This document shows positions 21,401 through 33,400 of a DNA stretch of 64,000 nucleotides, piece by piece. The translations under genes were made by a program, and so were the position numbers. Positions within the stretch are counted from its first letter, which is position 1; every line of letters begins with the position of its first letter. The DNA comes from Mesodorylaimus sp. YZB2_4 (Eukaryota > Nematoda > Enoplea > Dorylaimida > Dorylaimidae): contig JASANH010000554.1 in the NCBI GenBank assembly GCA_030248295.1, positions 186,001 to 250,000 of the forward strand, in the 5' to 3' direction. The notes under the pieces are model-generated. The model was not told the origin of the DNA. It did no database searches and worked only from the letters and a program-made list of their open reading frames with translations.

Positions 21401-24400
21401 AAGCCCTATCCCTCCCTGGCCGGTTTCGGCTAGGTACCAAGTATGGGCTAGGTCGGCTGGGTTAGTGGGGGATGAGGGAGGGGGTAGAGATCCAATCAGA
21501 TCGCCCAAGCCTGATCTGATTGCGTGTGAGACAGGTCAGGTTCGGATCGAGTCGAATGAGTGAGTTGTATGACTGTTTACATAGAGTACTGTAGGCTGGC
21601 TGGACAAGTAGCCTGTGCTTGGAGACCAGGTCTTGGTCCAGCCCAGATACAACTTGATCGCTTTTGCTTCCTTCTGGACCTGAGGTGGGTGGGGGGGGGG
21701 GCTTCGAGAGGAAGGGTTCAATGTCCTGGCCTGCCCAACCGGGGGGTTCACCCCCCCCCCCCTTGCCCATACTTGCTGCTAGGTACTAGGTTTCGGCTGC
21801 TGACACATGGTGGGTATGAATTGTGGTGCATTTCAGGGAGATTGTTGGATATGTATGGAAGTGATGGACACGTCGTTGGAGCGATTGTATAAATTAGTCT
21901 ACGAAAGATTAGGCGAGCGGTTGCCAGAGGGTATTATTGGAAAGGTCACAGTGGCTGTAAGTTGTGCTATTTTTCCTGAAAGGCGGTGATTTCGTCACGT
22001 GTGATTTTATTTTTTTAGACTGTTAGAGCGCTTAGTTATCTGAAGGACAATTTGACTATTATTCACCGAGGTATGTACAGCCAAGGGTTATAGTTTTTGC
22101 GAGGGGAAAGTTCAGTTCCTGAACGTCCCAGAAAAATGCTATGATATGCAGTCCCCATGTAAAATAGGGTTGGCATACTTCATTTCGCTCAGATCCGTAT
22201 CATTATTTTTAAAAAATGCGAAAATCGAATTTTGGGAAAAGTAGAATCGCACTCATTTGGCGCGCTTTCTCCTGTGATGCGCAGGGTAGTAGAGTGCTGT
22301 AACCGCAACGATTCTTCGGTATTATGTGGGTAATTAATGAATTCGGGTTGTCGTTTCCCTCATTTAAAGCAGGTATGATGAGTGCTCGAGGAAGAAGAAT
22401 GTGAAGCACTAAGCAATTTACGTGGGTGGGAGTTGAACCCTCACAGGTCAGGTTAGTGCGCACCCAGCGTGAGAGCAGCCACCATGTATACTAGGAAGAA
22501 TTTGCTTAACGTTAGCAGATTTCTTGCTGCGCCAAGGGAAGCTGGTCAAAGGCTGTTTCAAAGAGATTTTAAAATGTTTGCTGTATTTTGTTTTACTCTG
22601 GTGGATTTGGGCCGCTGTAGTAGGCAACTTCAATTATGTAGCCAACTTTTTCAGATGTCAAACCGAGCAATATCCTGTTGGATCGACGAGGACGTATAAA
22701 GCTATGCGATTTCGGAATTGCTGGCCAATTGGTTGATTCAATTGCCAAGACGCGCGATGTTGGTTGTAAGCCGTATATGGCGGTAAGTGGTTCGGGTGCG
22801 GGTGAGGCGGGTGAATTGAAGGGGTCCTTGAGGAAGAAAGTGAGAGTATTCATGGTGAGGGGCACGTTTGACCAGTGATGGGTTTTAGCACTTAGGTTTG
22901 CTTGGAATGAGGTGTTGTGTGCCGATTAATCAGGTGTTTTCGATTTCAGCCAGAACGGATCGACCCTCAGAAAGGCAGAGGATACGATGTGCGCTCGGAC
23001 GTATGGAGCTTGGGGATCACTTTGGTAAGCATGGGTTTGATAGGGTCAGCAGGAGGCTTATCCACAATCATCCCCATCGCACAAAAGGACACGTTTACGT
23101 ACGAGAAGCGCTTTTTTACCGAAATTTTCCATGAAAAAATGGTCGTCGCAGAAAATTTGTGTGCTGGACGTGGGGTGTGGAGATGAAGCAGAGTTCTGTG
23201 TTCTGTGCTGGTACAGCTTGCCAAACAGGAGTTGATCAAGTGATCAGGAAGAGATGGCTGGATTATTGGATTAGGAAGGTGCGTTTTCGTGCGTTTGTGG
23301 TTAAAGGCGAAAATGGGAGGCGCAGGGTCATGAGCAGTTATAAAATTTTTTGAAAGATAGGCCAAACTAAGGAGGAGGAATGCCGAAGACAAAAATTCTT
23401 TAAAACAGTTTCATTTCACGTAAGTTTAATCATTCACTCTAGAATCGATGTCGGAATACGAAAAAGAGAGATATTCAGATTCAGCACCCACATATTATAG
23501 AAGTAGCCAAAATTCTGGACCGCTATCTCAGTTTTAAAAAAAGTCGAAATTTTTATTTCCTAGGTGCCCCCTTTGCAGTCATGAACTCCTACTTTTTTGC
23601 TTATGTGCTGGAGGTCCAGAATTTTGACCACCCGTCTCACATAAAAAGTGGGTGCCGAATCTGAATATCACTCTTTTCAATATTCTGACATCGATTTTAT
23701 AATGCATAAGTAAACGTGAGCGCTCCAGAGTGGCTAGCAGGACTGCTTCCTTCTTTGTGGTTCTAATTCGATTTGTTCATTCATACTTTATCCATGAGTG
23801 CACTCGAGGGCGGAGGAACACATAGATTGACAATCATTTTTCACCCAGGCGGGAGTCGAACCCGCTCTTGTAAGTTCGCACCTATCGTGAAGGTGGACGC
23901 ATTAGCCGCTAGGCCACGATTCAGACACGGACTGTTTCCTTGGGTGCCCAGGGCGGTCGTCGAACGTTTGGCCTGCACGCGTGTGATCATTGTGTCAAGT
24001 TGTATTTTGTAGGTAGAAATATCGACAGGCCAATTTCCCTATCCGCCATGGAATTCTGTATTTGATCAATTGCAACAAGTGGTCCACGGTGACCCGCCAT
24101 TATTGTCGCCCAAAAGCCATCCGTATTTTAGTCTGGAATTTATAAATTTCGTCAATAATTGCTTAATTAAAGACGAAGCTCAAAGGCCCAAATATAAACA
24201 GTTGTTGGTAAGTTGCGTGAAACTGGGGAAATGGGAGAAAGGCCGTCTGTTACAAAACGGTAGAAACCTCGATTCGGCTTGCTAGTGAGCCAGTTTAGAG
24301 ATATAAGTGACTTGAGCACTTTTTGTTGAATGCCGAGCCGCTGCACCAACGCCCCCCCCCCCCCTTCCACTGGCTCCTTATAAGCTCAGAAGGCATCCCC

Positions 24401-24599
24401 TTCCTTGATTCCGGCTGACACCAAGTACGTCAAGTCACGTAGAAATCTGTGCTTTAAGGAATCGAAATTTGTGAAAAAGTACGAGCATGCTGAAGTTGAT
24501 GTGGCTGGTTATGTGACACGAGTTTTGGAAGCATCGCCGCAATCATCGCAACAAAATTCGGTTGCTACAAGTTCGACGATGTCACCAGGCGAATTTTGA
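18433..24599 (+). CDS. MKK4-type dual-specificity MAP kinase kinase, conventional copy B
   Basis: Nine exons: 18433-18581, 19454-19619, 20331-20471, 21837-21956, 22019-22070, 22655-22782, 22950-23024, 24013-24207 and 24459-24599; 388 residues. It is close to animal MKK4 (JNK kinase kinase output, cytoplasmic): [15 protein letters not shown] glycine loop, [49 protein letters not shown] activation loop, [20 protein letters not shown], and a C-terminal docking-like [16 protein letters not shown]. The first exon encodes [11 protein letters not shown], in the position of the MKK4 D-site, followed by a Ser-rich linker. Intron positions match copy A from the Lys exon onward. Donor 2 is gtgggt. For the last exon an alternative acceptor at 24389 would add 23 residues; 24459 aligns better with copy A. 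Confidence 0.95.
20801..21001 (+). repeat. Three copies of a 27-bp GC-rich motif among poly-C tracts
   Basis: TGTCCCGCCCGGCAAGGGTG-TGCAGGT occurs at 20801-20827 and 20876-20902, and with two changes at 20975-21001. Long C runs (up to about 20) lie between the copies and continue to about 21200. All are in intron 3 of MKK4 copy B. Confidence 0.8.
21500..21785 (+). repeat. Dispersed repeat C, copy 1
   Basis: agcctgatctgattgcgtgt gagacaggtcagg ... tgactgtttacatagagtac tgtaggctggctgg ... tttgatcgcttttgcttcct-like text recurs at 29464-29702 with the same order of blocks. It lies in MKK4 copy B intron 3, just before exon 4. Confidence 0.75.
22385..22478 (-). repeat. SINE-A fragment
   Basis: The minus-strand SINE-A head is recognisable on the plus strand as gggagttgaaccctcacagg and gtgcgcacccagcgtgagag. 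It is truncated before the A-box end and lies in MKK4 copy B intron 5. Confidence 0.6.
23442..23701. repeat. Foldback (MITE-like) inverted repeat, intron 7 of MKK4 copy B
   Basis: The left arm contains gaatcgatgtcggaata, gatattcagattcagcaccc and aaaattctggacc. The right arm contains the complements in reverse order: ggtccagaattttga, gggtgccgaatctgaatatc and tattctgacatcgatttt. Arms of about 95 bp flank a loop of about 70 bp. No coding potential is seen. Confidence 0.8.
23787..23926 (-). repeat. SINE-A copy
   Basis: The tail (tactttatccatgagtgcac tcgaggg) and head (ggcgggagtcgaaccc ... ttagccgctaggccacgat) are in minus orientation. It lies in intron 7 of MKK4 copy B, next to the foldback element. 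Confidence 0.75.
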
Positions 24600-25994
24600 G
24601 ATTTTTTGTAAAGGAAATTAGTTTCTAAAAGTAAGTTGGGAATAGGAACCCCGTTTTTGGAGGGTGAATAAATGTTTTTCATTGGAGGAGCATTGTCTAC
24701 GAAGACTGTGATGAGAAGTGCACCCATTTTTGTGTCCTGAATGTTCTTGGTAGTACACCGTGATTCGTCCATGTTCAACCTGGTTTTTTATAATTTTTGT
24801 CCCTGGTTATTCGTGTGTTTTCAGGCATTCGATATTGGATGCGTAATCTGGGTTGTTGTACATAGGATGCGGACAGGGGCTCAGACTTCACGTCATGGGC
24901 TCACTCAAAAATGTCTGACTATTGGAAATTTTGATTGTTATGTCATTTTTGCATTTTTTTGTGAATTTCATGCATTTTTTTGTAATTTGACGGGGGGTTA
25001 GTCACATTTGAGGAAAAAACTTTTGGAGAGGGTTTGGGAACTTTTTTATGAGAAATAAAAGTAGGCCTAAGAATATGCGAAATTTTAGGATTTTGGCGTT
25101 GGGAGACGTTTTATTATACATTTTTGTGCGATTAGATGGTATTTTAAAAATGAAAGCCTTGTGAGCGGTTATTGCAATTGAAATTTCAAAATGGTGAAAT
25201 TTGTGGTTTTAGTAGGTCGGAAATTGACAGTTTTTGGAAGGGATATTGGAAAATGAACAAAAGTATTTTGGGGATCTTTGAGATTAGACGAACTGATGCG
25301 AGTTTCTGGAAAGTGGTATTGTAGGTGGTAAATGTGAAGTAAAGAATGTTGAATTCGTTGTATGCGATATGTGGTAATAATAGATTATTTAAGGTATGCA
25401 AACAAATTTTAGTCAGTAAAAGGTATTGTTTTCATGGCATTCGCGAAACATAATACATGGTTTGGCAAAACGTTTGAAGAGTCTGACGCCAATTTGAAAA
25501 CTTATGACTTTTAGTAGACTGAGAATTTTTAAACTCCCGCGCTTTTAGCATTTAGCACTTCTTATATCAGCGTTAATCGTGCGTGTTCACGTGAGGTGCG
25601 GGAGGGGGGTGGTGCCAATTTCCGGTGAAACAAATGAACGAGTGAAACTTCGGTTTAACTTGTCTTTTGTCAGCGAGTGGTTAGAAATTGTTGTTTGGTT
25701 GTTTGAAAAATTTCTTTCGTGATCGATTTTGTCTCCGGGCGAAACAGAAGTTATAATTTTTTAAAAGCATCAATTCAGTTTTCTGTTCCTCGAATTTTTG
25801 GATCTGGAATTTGTTATCTGAGAAAATTATTCAAAAAACGTCAACGACGTTTTCGTGAATACATTGTGTTCGGAAAGTGAAAAGTCGAAAAATTCTCGGC
25901 CTTTTCGTAGCGTTTTAGTTCGGTAGAGGTATGAGCCATAGCGGTTCCATACAACTACCGTAGAAAACGCATTCGGCAATTCGTTCGATAAAAG
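24600..25994. other. Spacer between MKK4 copy B and NudE
   Basis: AT-rich, with no gene seen. An acceptor-like gcgttttag at 25911-25919 precedes the NudE start by about 75 bp and may be a 5' UTR splice acceptor. Confidence 0.35.
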
Positions 25995-28025
25995 ATGTCT
26001 GGCGACGTAGCCAGATTACAAAAGGAACTTGAACATTGGAAATCGTTGGCTGAACAATATCAACGAAAGTAAGTACAATTTTTCCTTTTTTCATCCGATT
26101 TTTCACGGTTTGACTTTACTCTCCTTTCTTTAGTTTCGAAGCCGTTCAAGAAGACTTTACCGAATTTCAAGCCAATAGTAAAGATTTAGAAGGCGAATTA
26201 GAAGCGCAGTTAGTGCAGCAAGAGAAAAAGACCCGCGAATTACAAGCGGGTAATCAAAAATTGAATATGGAATGTGAGGCTTTGAAGGTAAATTCTGGAA
26301 AAGTTGCTTTTTAATCTGAAGTATTTAAGTTCATTTCATATTTTACCGTTTACAGGCAAAACTAGAAGCTTTGCAGTTCGAAAGTAGCGATCAAGTAAAT
26401 CGTTTAGAAGCGCAATTAAATAGAATCAGAGCTGAACGCGATGATATGCAACGTTATATTCGAGAGTTGGAGCAAGTAAATGATGATTTGGAACGTGCGA
26501 AAAGGTAAGTTTTTTGGAAAGATCTGATTTGTGTGTTTCTTATTGGCCTTAATTTTTCAGGGCGGCTCTGGTGTCGCTGGAAGATTTTGAGAAACGCTTA
26601 AATGAAACCATTGAACGAAATGCTTTCTTAGAAAACGAGCTCGATGAAAAAGAATCCTTAAAAGAATATGTTCAACGATTAAAAGAAGAAACGCGCGATT
26701 TGAAGCAAGAATTGAAAGTTAAGGAACGTCCAGGCAGCATATCGAGCGCTGGTACAATTTTGGGCGGTGGTGGTGATGGTGTTCAACGTGGCGAAATTGT
26801 ACAAAGATTACATTCGGTGCCGTCCTCTGGTTCGACAACACCGCTATTATTAGCCTCCCCAATGATGGCGAATGGGAATGCGATACGAGACCAGTCGCCA
26901 TTGTCGACGCCCTCTAGAAGTAAGTTGCTGCTGGGAGGGGAGGACGTGACTACGGTTATGATAGCAGTGTTTGTTTTAGTGACTCAATCATTTTCGATCG
27001 ATACAAACGAGGCAATCTTGGGCGCGCCGACATCGATGAATGGGGTGCATTTAACACCGAATGCTCGAATTTCTGCTTTGAATATAGTTGGCGATTTATT
27101 AAGGAAAGTTGGGGTAAGTGGGAGCGGGATTTTAGGGTTCCGTTCGAGTCTCGCGTGAAATCCATGGCTTGCCTCGGGACGAACTAAGACCAGGGAAAGA
27201 CGCAGGAAGGGGCCCAGTCAGTCCACGGCGCCTCGAGTATAGTTCATTACGGAAACTGCACACAAGGCCCGCTTAAACTCGCAATCAAACGAGCACCCGC
27301 ACGTGAAGGGGATTCTGAGGCTCCTTGTCCCAAATTGCCTAGAATGCAGTTCAGACAAGGAACTCAATAGCAGTTACCGCCTGATGCTTGCAAACTAGCT
27401 TGCCACACTAGACCTCGTGTCTGGCCCTAACCAGTTCTCTGAACTGAGCACTGAAAGACACTGATAAGATATCCACGCCTATCAAATTGAGAAAAGGGTT
27501 TGATCTGTTCTGATTCATTTGAGCCAGTTTTTTCGTCATGGATGAGCAAGAACTCGTAAAGTTTTGCTCCTTGCACTGTGCTCTCAGTAAAAAGTTTGAC
27601 CAATGCCACGACAACAGTTTTCTTTGTAAAATCTAGTTTCTTACGAAGAAACTCCTGCGCTCAAAGTTTTCAAGTGCTTGAACTTTTTAAATCTTGACTC
27701 GGCGATACTCGACCTCGCAGTAGTCTTGAACTTTTGACTAAAAATAAATCTTACCGCTGTGTCTTGTCGGAAAAAAATATTTTTTGTATTCCCAACATTT
27801 TTTCGTTCCATTTAAATAGGCATTAGAATCTAAACTGGCCAATTGCCGGCGTTTTTCGGTCGACCAACAACAGCAATCGTCAGTGCCGCCGCAAACGACT
27901 GGCGCAAACGGCTTGAATCCATCACCAGCGTAAGCAAGTTTTTGTTTATAGTTTTTAATTTCTAAACTCCGTTTTGTTTTTGCAGGAAAACGAACATTTC
28001 ACAAAACGCAGTCATTACTTCGTAA
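25995..28025 (+). CDS. NudE/NDEL1-family dynein regulator
   Basis: Exons: 25995-26068, 26134-26287, 26356-26504, 26561-26919, 26980-27113, 27820-27929 and probably 27986-28025; 339 residues. It is a coiled-coil adaptor that binds LIS1 and cytoplasmic dynein at centrosomes and kinetochores. Recognisable blocks are [96 protein letters not shown], and [17 protein letters not shown] followed by [11 protein letters not shown]. The length fits the family (about 335-345). Intron 4 is only 60 bp, in frame and without a stop, so retention would insert 20 residues. The end is ambiguous: reading through 27930 gives a TAA at 27931 (327 residues), while splicing the 56-bp intron 27930-27985 gives 12 more. 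Confidence 0.95.
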
Positions 28026-28628
28026 AGTTCCTTCTATTCAATGCATCAGTTTCTAAGTTCTCATTATTTAAATACAAACTTCGGAGTTTTTTCCGGCGAA
28101 GTATGAGGAATCTGGTGGGTTTGTTCAACTTATTCGATCGGATCGGGCCTGAGGTATGCAAACAGCCATGTGTATGAAAGAATGGAATAGTAGAGTAGAT
28201 TCAGTGATGGATTGCAGTGTTGGTGGTTTTTTGTAAGTCCATGTAAATTGCTGATTGCTTTACCTTTTTCTCTAATTGCTCTTCTGGACAAATGGATTGG
28301 AAATAAAATTTTGCAAAAATAGCACTAATGAGAGATGCTGAAAGCGTTTTTTGAACGCTGAGGTATTTTGTATTGATTTGAATGGGTAAATGATGATCAC
28401 CATTATGTGTGATTTTAGACGCGATCCGTTTGTTTCTTGTTGCGAGAATTGCTAATTAGGCAGTCAAGGACTGGCGAAATCGATTTTCCTGCGAAGAAAT
28501 CGATTATCGGTATCTTGGGCCTGATCGATCGATAATCAACAGTCCGTGCGTTGGTCTAACCAATCAATATCCGTCCAGTTTGAGCGCTACTACGCGATTT
28601 ATCGGCGAATTTTGAACGACGACTGAAA

Positions 28629-31600
28629 ATGTACTCGGAAATACAAGCCGTAGTTGGATTTCTGAGTAGTTTTTTGTACAATAAATTGCCGCGACGAAAA
28701 GTGAATTTATTCGCTGAGCAATTAGCAAATTTTTTGGCACAAAAATTTAGCACCTGTTGGTATCCGGCCGATCCGCAACGAAGTAAGTGTTGAAGAATTT
28801 TTAACTTTTGAAGGGGCTTATCAAGAGAGCTTTTCTAAAATCGCCTTTCACAGAGTGAACAGTTTTGCAAGCTATATTTGGTTGTAATGGCAAGGAATCC
28901 CTGGAGGCATCAGCATCGACTGATCCCATTTAAAAAATGAATCGCATCACGGCTTCCCCAAAATGATTTGTTTCTTCGCTTGAAAGAAGCACAGGAGAAA
29001 CGAACCGATGAGTTCTTGAGGAGGGGTTCCTTCGCTGCAATCCAGAGTCGACCGAGGAGGGTGTGATCCAAAGTCTGGATCGGCCCGAATCGATCCAGAG
29101 CTGACCCGATCCAGCCGGCATGACGTTGTATTGCACGTTCTTTGGTTGGTAAGGGACACCCGTAGTCAGAATGGAAGGGTCGCCCCCCTCAACTGACCCG
29201 GCCGGGGTCGGTCGATGCTGTACTGTAATATGCCACACACAAGAATGCCTAGCAGACAATGCGCGGATCTACGGGACGGGTCGAGTCAGTCTGGATCGGT
29301 GGATTGGTCGGTGATTCAAATGTCCTGCAAAACAGGGTATCAAAAATGAGTAGAAAATGTGCTAATGGCAAAGTGGAATAATCGGATGCTGTACTAACAA
29401 GGAACGTGTCGTCCGAAAAAAGCGGGACTAGCCCAGACCAGGCTAGGCGGGCTTTCCTGTGCTATGACAAAGGCAAGCCTGATCTGATCGCGTGTGAGAC
29501 AGGTCAGGTTTGGGTCGAGTGAGTTGTATGACTGTTTACATACAGTACTGTAGGCTGGCTGGACAATTGGCCTGTGCTTAGAGGTCGGGTCTTGGTCCCG
29601 CCCTGATACAATTTGATCGCTTTTGCTTCCTTCCTGCTTGGCCTGAGGGGGGTTTAGAGGAAGGGTTCAGTGTCCTGGCCTGCTTGCCCATGCTTGTGTA
29701 ACAGGTGTGTTTGGCCTGTGGAGTTGGTAGTGTATCTGGTTGCCTTGACTGGCCGCCGCATACAGCGTATCAGTTGCCTTCGTTGGCCGCTCAACACACT
29801 CTCTCCAGGCGAGGCGGAAACCCGTCGGGCTGATGTCTCAGGCGCCTACGACTAGGTGACCTGCCTAGAGGGTTTCTGACTTCATCCGCTCCCCGCGGTA
29901 TCTTCTCCAATATAGGGCTATTCCGCCTTTTACGCTTGATAAGCACGCATGGTGAAAGTGATGTCAGGCGTAAAACCTCGTTGAGCATTATCCATGATGC
30001 TCTGCTTATCAGTTGGATGATATTGTAGATCAAAGATACAACAGAGAAAACTGATCGAATCGGGAACCAATAAGGAATAGAACTTGAAAGAGTCAGATTG
30101 AGCTTGCAACCGTGCGGTTATTAGGTGGCAAGCGTCACTTGCTGAAAGGATAGGCGGTCATTGAAATAGCGTTCGTTAAGGATCCCGATCCCGCTCCCGA
30201 TGAAAAATGGTCGGGATTGAATGTTGTGGGGATGTGTGAAGAAGGGGAGAGCAAGGGATCGGGAAGGGAGTGTTCCAGAATGTTAAGCTGGGGAAACTTA
30301 TGCGGATGATTGAACTAGTAAGTAGGAAGGGACTTGTTTGCTAATTGGTGACTAATTCTATGCCTTTTTGTGTGCATGATTTTTAATGCAGTGATAAATA
30401 CTGCGCAAAAAATTGTTGGCTCCTCATTTTCTGGCTACTTGGAACGGGTTGTAAGTTACCTACAGCGAATTAAAAGTAAAAAAAAGAACTGAGAAAATCC
30501 CGATCCTGGCTGGGATCGAGCGAGTCCCGAACGAATGCTATACTTTGAAACCGCTGGCCACGCAGCCGATGGCAAATGAAGCTTTCCTAAGCTCGTTTTA
30601 TGACTGTCCTCTACAAGTCAACCCTGTCTAAGTTGATTTGTACGGCTGAAGTGAAGGCCATGAAAGTCTGCTACAGTTTATCAATCCACAAGTTCCATCT
30701 GGGCTTGAGTTACGCAGCAGTAGACTTGTATGGTCCGTACTTTGCAACTGTCCTACAAGCAAACTTCGTCCAGTCCTCTGACTTGTAGAGGGCAGTCATA
30801 TTACAGTATACACGGCCCATGTAATATGTAAGGCGTAGCCAATTGTATATATGTGCGTGTATTTACTAAAGCAGGGGTTCTTTAGCTTTCTCAAGTGGAT
30901 CTTTGATCCTTGTCACATCATACTTTATCCATAGCCAAGCACCATGCAGCGCACTCGAGGGCTACGGGACATGTATTTGACAATCATTTTGAACCTAGGC
31001 GGGAGTCGAACCCTCCCCTCTAAGTGAGCACCCAGCGTGAGCGGCAGACGCCTTAACCCGCTTGGCCACGACCCGGCCCATCCCTCCCACTCATCGTTCA
31101 GAAAAATGAATTAGCATTTTTCCGTTTTAGAAGCGAATATGCGATGCATTCGGGTGAATGTGGACAGTCAAATGGATGCGTTGATTTCGGTGGCGGCCAG
31201 TTGCGTTGGACTGGAATTGGAAGAAGTGACTAAACACTTGCCGAGTGAGTCCCATGGTTTTGCCTGGGGTTGTTCTGAAATCCTTTCAGCCCCGAGTGTG
31301 CCTATCCGATTTTGGTGATTTATGAAACAAAAGCGTGGAAGCATGCGGTTTTTTAAATTCAAATATAAATATAAATTTTGATTGTGGAATGTTTTGCAAT
31401 CAAATTTAAATTCAGTTAAGACATGAGTGTCCATAATCTCGGGAAGTCCGAGGTCCTTTCTATACACCATAGTGGTAGAGCCGGCGTAAATTTATTGCGT
31501 CGTAGTTGTGGCCTGTGATAATGATAATTCGCTCGGGTTTTCTGGGCCCATATCTCCGGGACCGCTTGGGTTTTTTTGTCGTTCTGATGCGCAGGAACGT

Positions 31601-33400
31601 GTTTTTGCGGTCATTTTGAATCATCAACGAATCGAGTTTGGGTCGTTTTGTATGAACTTTTTTGTTTTTTGAATATCGGAAACCGCCGAGCGAGGGTTAA
31701 GGTAGGCCCTAAACAACCTTTTATCCGATCAAGCCCAGTGGGTACCCTAATTGCCAGAAGGGATCAGTAAGTGAATAAGCTATTGGAGTGCCGCCACTTG
31801 TTGAAGGCTGTACAGTAATTGTTTAGCGGTGCCCTGCCACTCGGGTCTGCATCATTCTTACTGTGTTAGGATGGTCCAATTTGTCATGGTTTTTAAAAGT
31901 GTAGCGAAGACTGCTGTTGGGACACCTTGACTGTCGTCTCGTTGTTTGACCACATCACCAAACGCTTATGCGCACTCGAGGGTGAAGGGACACATTTTAT
32001 ACGAAATGATTTACCTTCTGCCACTCAAAGAACGTCGTTGTTTCAAATGTGGCATGAAATGTGAATCTTTTGTGAGAATGAGGGCAGTTATTGCTGTACT
32101 GTAGATGAAGCATGACACAAAAGCGTAGGAAGCAAACACATGTGGGATAAGTTGATCGCAGGACCCCAACGCCCTCTTGATCGTTATGGATTATCCAGAT
32201 GTTGTCTGATGTCTTATGATGAGCACCAAAATAGTGAGCGGTAATGAAAAATTATCAGGTTTGAATATTGAACTTCTGAAATGTAGAGCAAGAAACGTCA
32301 ACCAGCTGGTCCCAGATAGTCTGCTTGCAGAAGTGGCGTCGTAACAAAATAATTCTTAAAATTTGTAGCCGAACTGACAATTTGGGTGAACCCGGGCGAA
32401 GTGAGCTATCGCGTTGGCCAATGCGGGACGTTGATGGTGTTGTACAGCGCCCGCGACACGAGCAACTCGGTGTTGAATCGTTTGCTGTCGCCAACTGTGA
32501 CCGGAACTCGTGCTGGAACGACCAGCGATATACCGGCTGCAGGCCAACTGCGTTTGTCGGTACAGCAGCAGCAGCAATTGTTGTCGGCTGCGGCTAATTT
32601 GGGGAAGCAACAGTCGGCGGATGGCGGGAGCGGGGATCAGACGCAAGTGCAAATGCACGTACAGGCCGCTGCGACCAGCATTTCCAGCTCGGCTTATCGT
32701 CGTAATTCGTCGACGGGAACAGTTTTCGACGCTGCTCCCGGCGGTGCTGTGGAATCGGTGGCTGCGTCGACGGCCATCAATGTCACTGCTTCGCCCACGT
32801 TCGAATTGAGTACGCCGAATGATCTGAAATTCACGGTCGGCTCGTTCGCTATGACGCGCTTTGGTACGACTAAATTGAAGGTGAGTTGGCAGGTTAGAGG
32901 AAATCAGGCGATGAAAAAACGGGGTTTGCGTCTTTGCTAACATTGCCGAAGGACTGCCAGCATCGACCGACCCGATCCAACATTGTATTGTATTGCACCT
33001 GCTCATTCGTTTTCTGGCTTGACGTACTTCCGTTGATAAAGGGCTATCGATAAAGGACATCCGCAGTCAGGAGGGGAGGGCTTGAAGGATATTTTAGCCC
33101 ACAGAGAAAGATAGTTCGACAGGGACTAAAAATTCTGATTCACAGCTTAGGTCGGTTTCCGAAAACCGATCCGCCCGGATTGCCGGGTCTGTTTAGCCAG
33201 GTTGGTGGGTCAGTCGATGCTGGGAAGAAGGAGCAAGGATTTTGGGCGGGGCTGTTTCCAAAAGGGGCCATCGACTTTTTGACTGATCGACTGTCAGTGA
33301 TGAGTGCCATTTTTGCTTTTAGAGTTGCCCTGCGTCGGTCGATCGAGTCAAATCGCCAAAACGTCGCGCTCGTAGCGGCTCGGAGCGTTTCAATAAATAA
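28629..33400 (+). CDS. TOB/BTG-family antiproliferative protein
   Basis: Exons: 28629-28782, 31131-31244, 32369-32880 and 33323-33400; 285 residues. The BTG domain has Box A (FLYNKLPRRKVNLFAEQLAN ... CWYPADP) and Box B (LPTELTIWVNPGEVSYRVGQ). After a Gln/Ala/Ser-rich stretch comes FAMTRFGTTKLK, the TOB-type motif that plain BTG proteins lack, so TOB is the better label. The last exon encodes a short basic tail, SPKRRARSGSERFNK. Family members link the CCR4-NOT deadenylase to mRNA-binding partners and restrain proliferation or direct germ-cell fate. The usual long C-terminal PAM2 region of vertebrate TOB is absent. Intron 1 (2.3 kb) is packed with repeats. An AATAAA at 33392-33397 overlaps the stop region. 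Confidence 0.94.
29464..29702 (+). repeat. Dispersed repeat C, copy 2
   Basis: aagcctgatctgatcgcgtg tgagacaggtcagg ... gactgtttacatacagtact gtaggctggctgg ... gatcgcttttgcttccttcc ... gaggaagggttcagtgtcct ggcctg matches 21500-21785. It lies in TOB intron 1. Confidence 0.75.
30600..30799. mobile_element. 200-bp MITE with 21-bp terminal inverted repeats
   Basis: The left end ATGACTGTCCTCTACAAGTC-A and the right end TGACTTGTAGAGGGCAGTCA-T are reverse complements with one mismatch. The open frame inside it is incidental. It lies in TOB intron 1. Confidence 0.75.
30926..31080 (-). repeat. SINE-A, near full-length copy
   Basis: On the plus strand the tail (tactttatccatagccaagc accatgcagcgcactcgagg) is followed by ttgacaatcattttgaac and the head (ggcgggagtcgaaccctccc ... 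gcacccagcgtgagcggcag acgccttaacccgcttggcc acgacccgg). It is one of the best copies for a consensus. Confidence 0.85.
31966..32035 (-). repeat. SINE-A tail fragment
   Basis: gcgcactcgagggtgaaggg acacattttatacgaaatga tttacc resembles the SINE-A tail without a complete head. It lies in TOB intron 2. Confidence 0.45.

Noticed and set aside
24390..24458. Longer last exon for MKK4 copy B from the acceptor gctcag
   Set aside because: It is in frame, but the added residues match neither copy A nor MKK4 in general. The acceptor at 24458 gives a direct alignment.
32356..33060. 234-residue minus-strand frame
   Set aside because: It is antisense to TOB exon 3 and has Ser/Arg-rich composition typical of a shadow.
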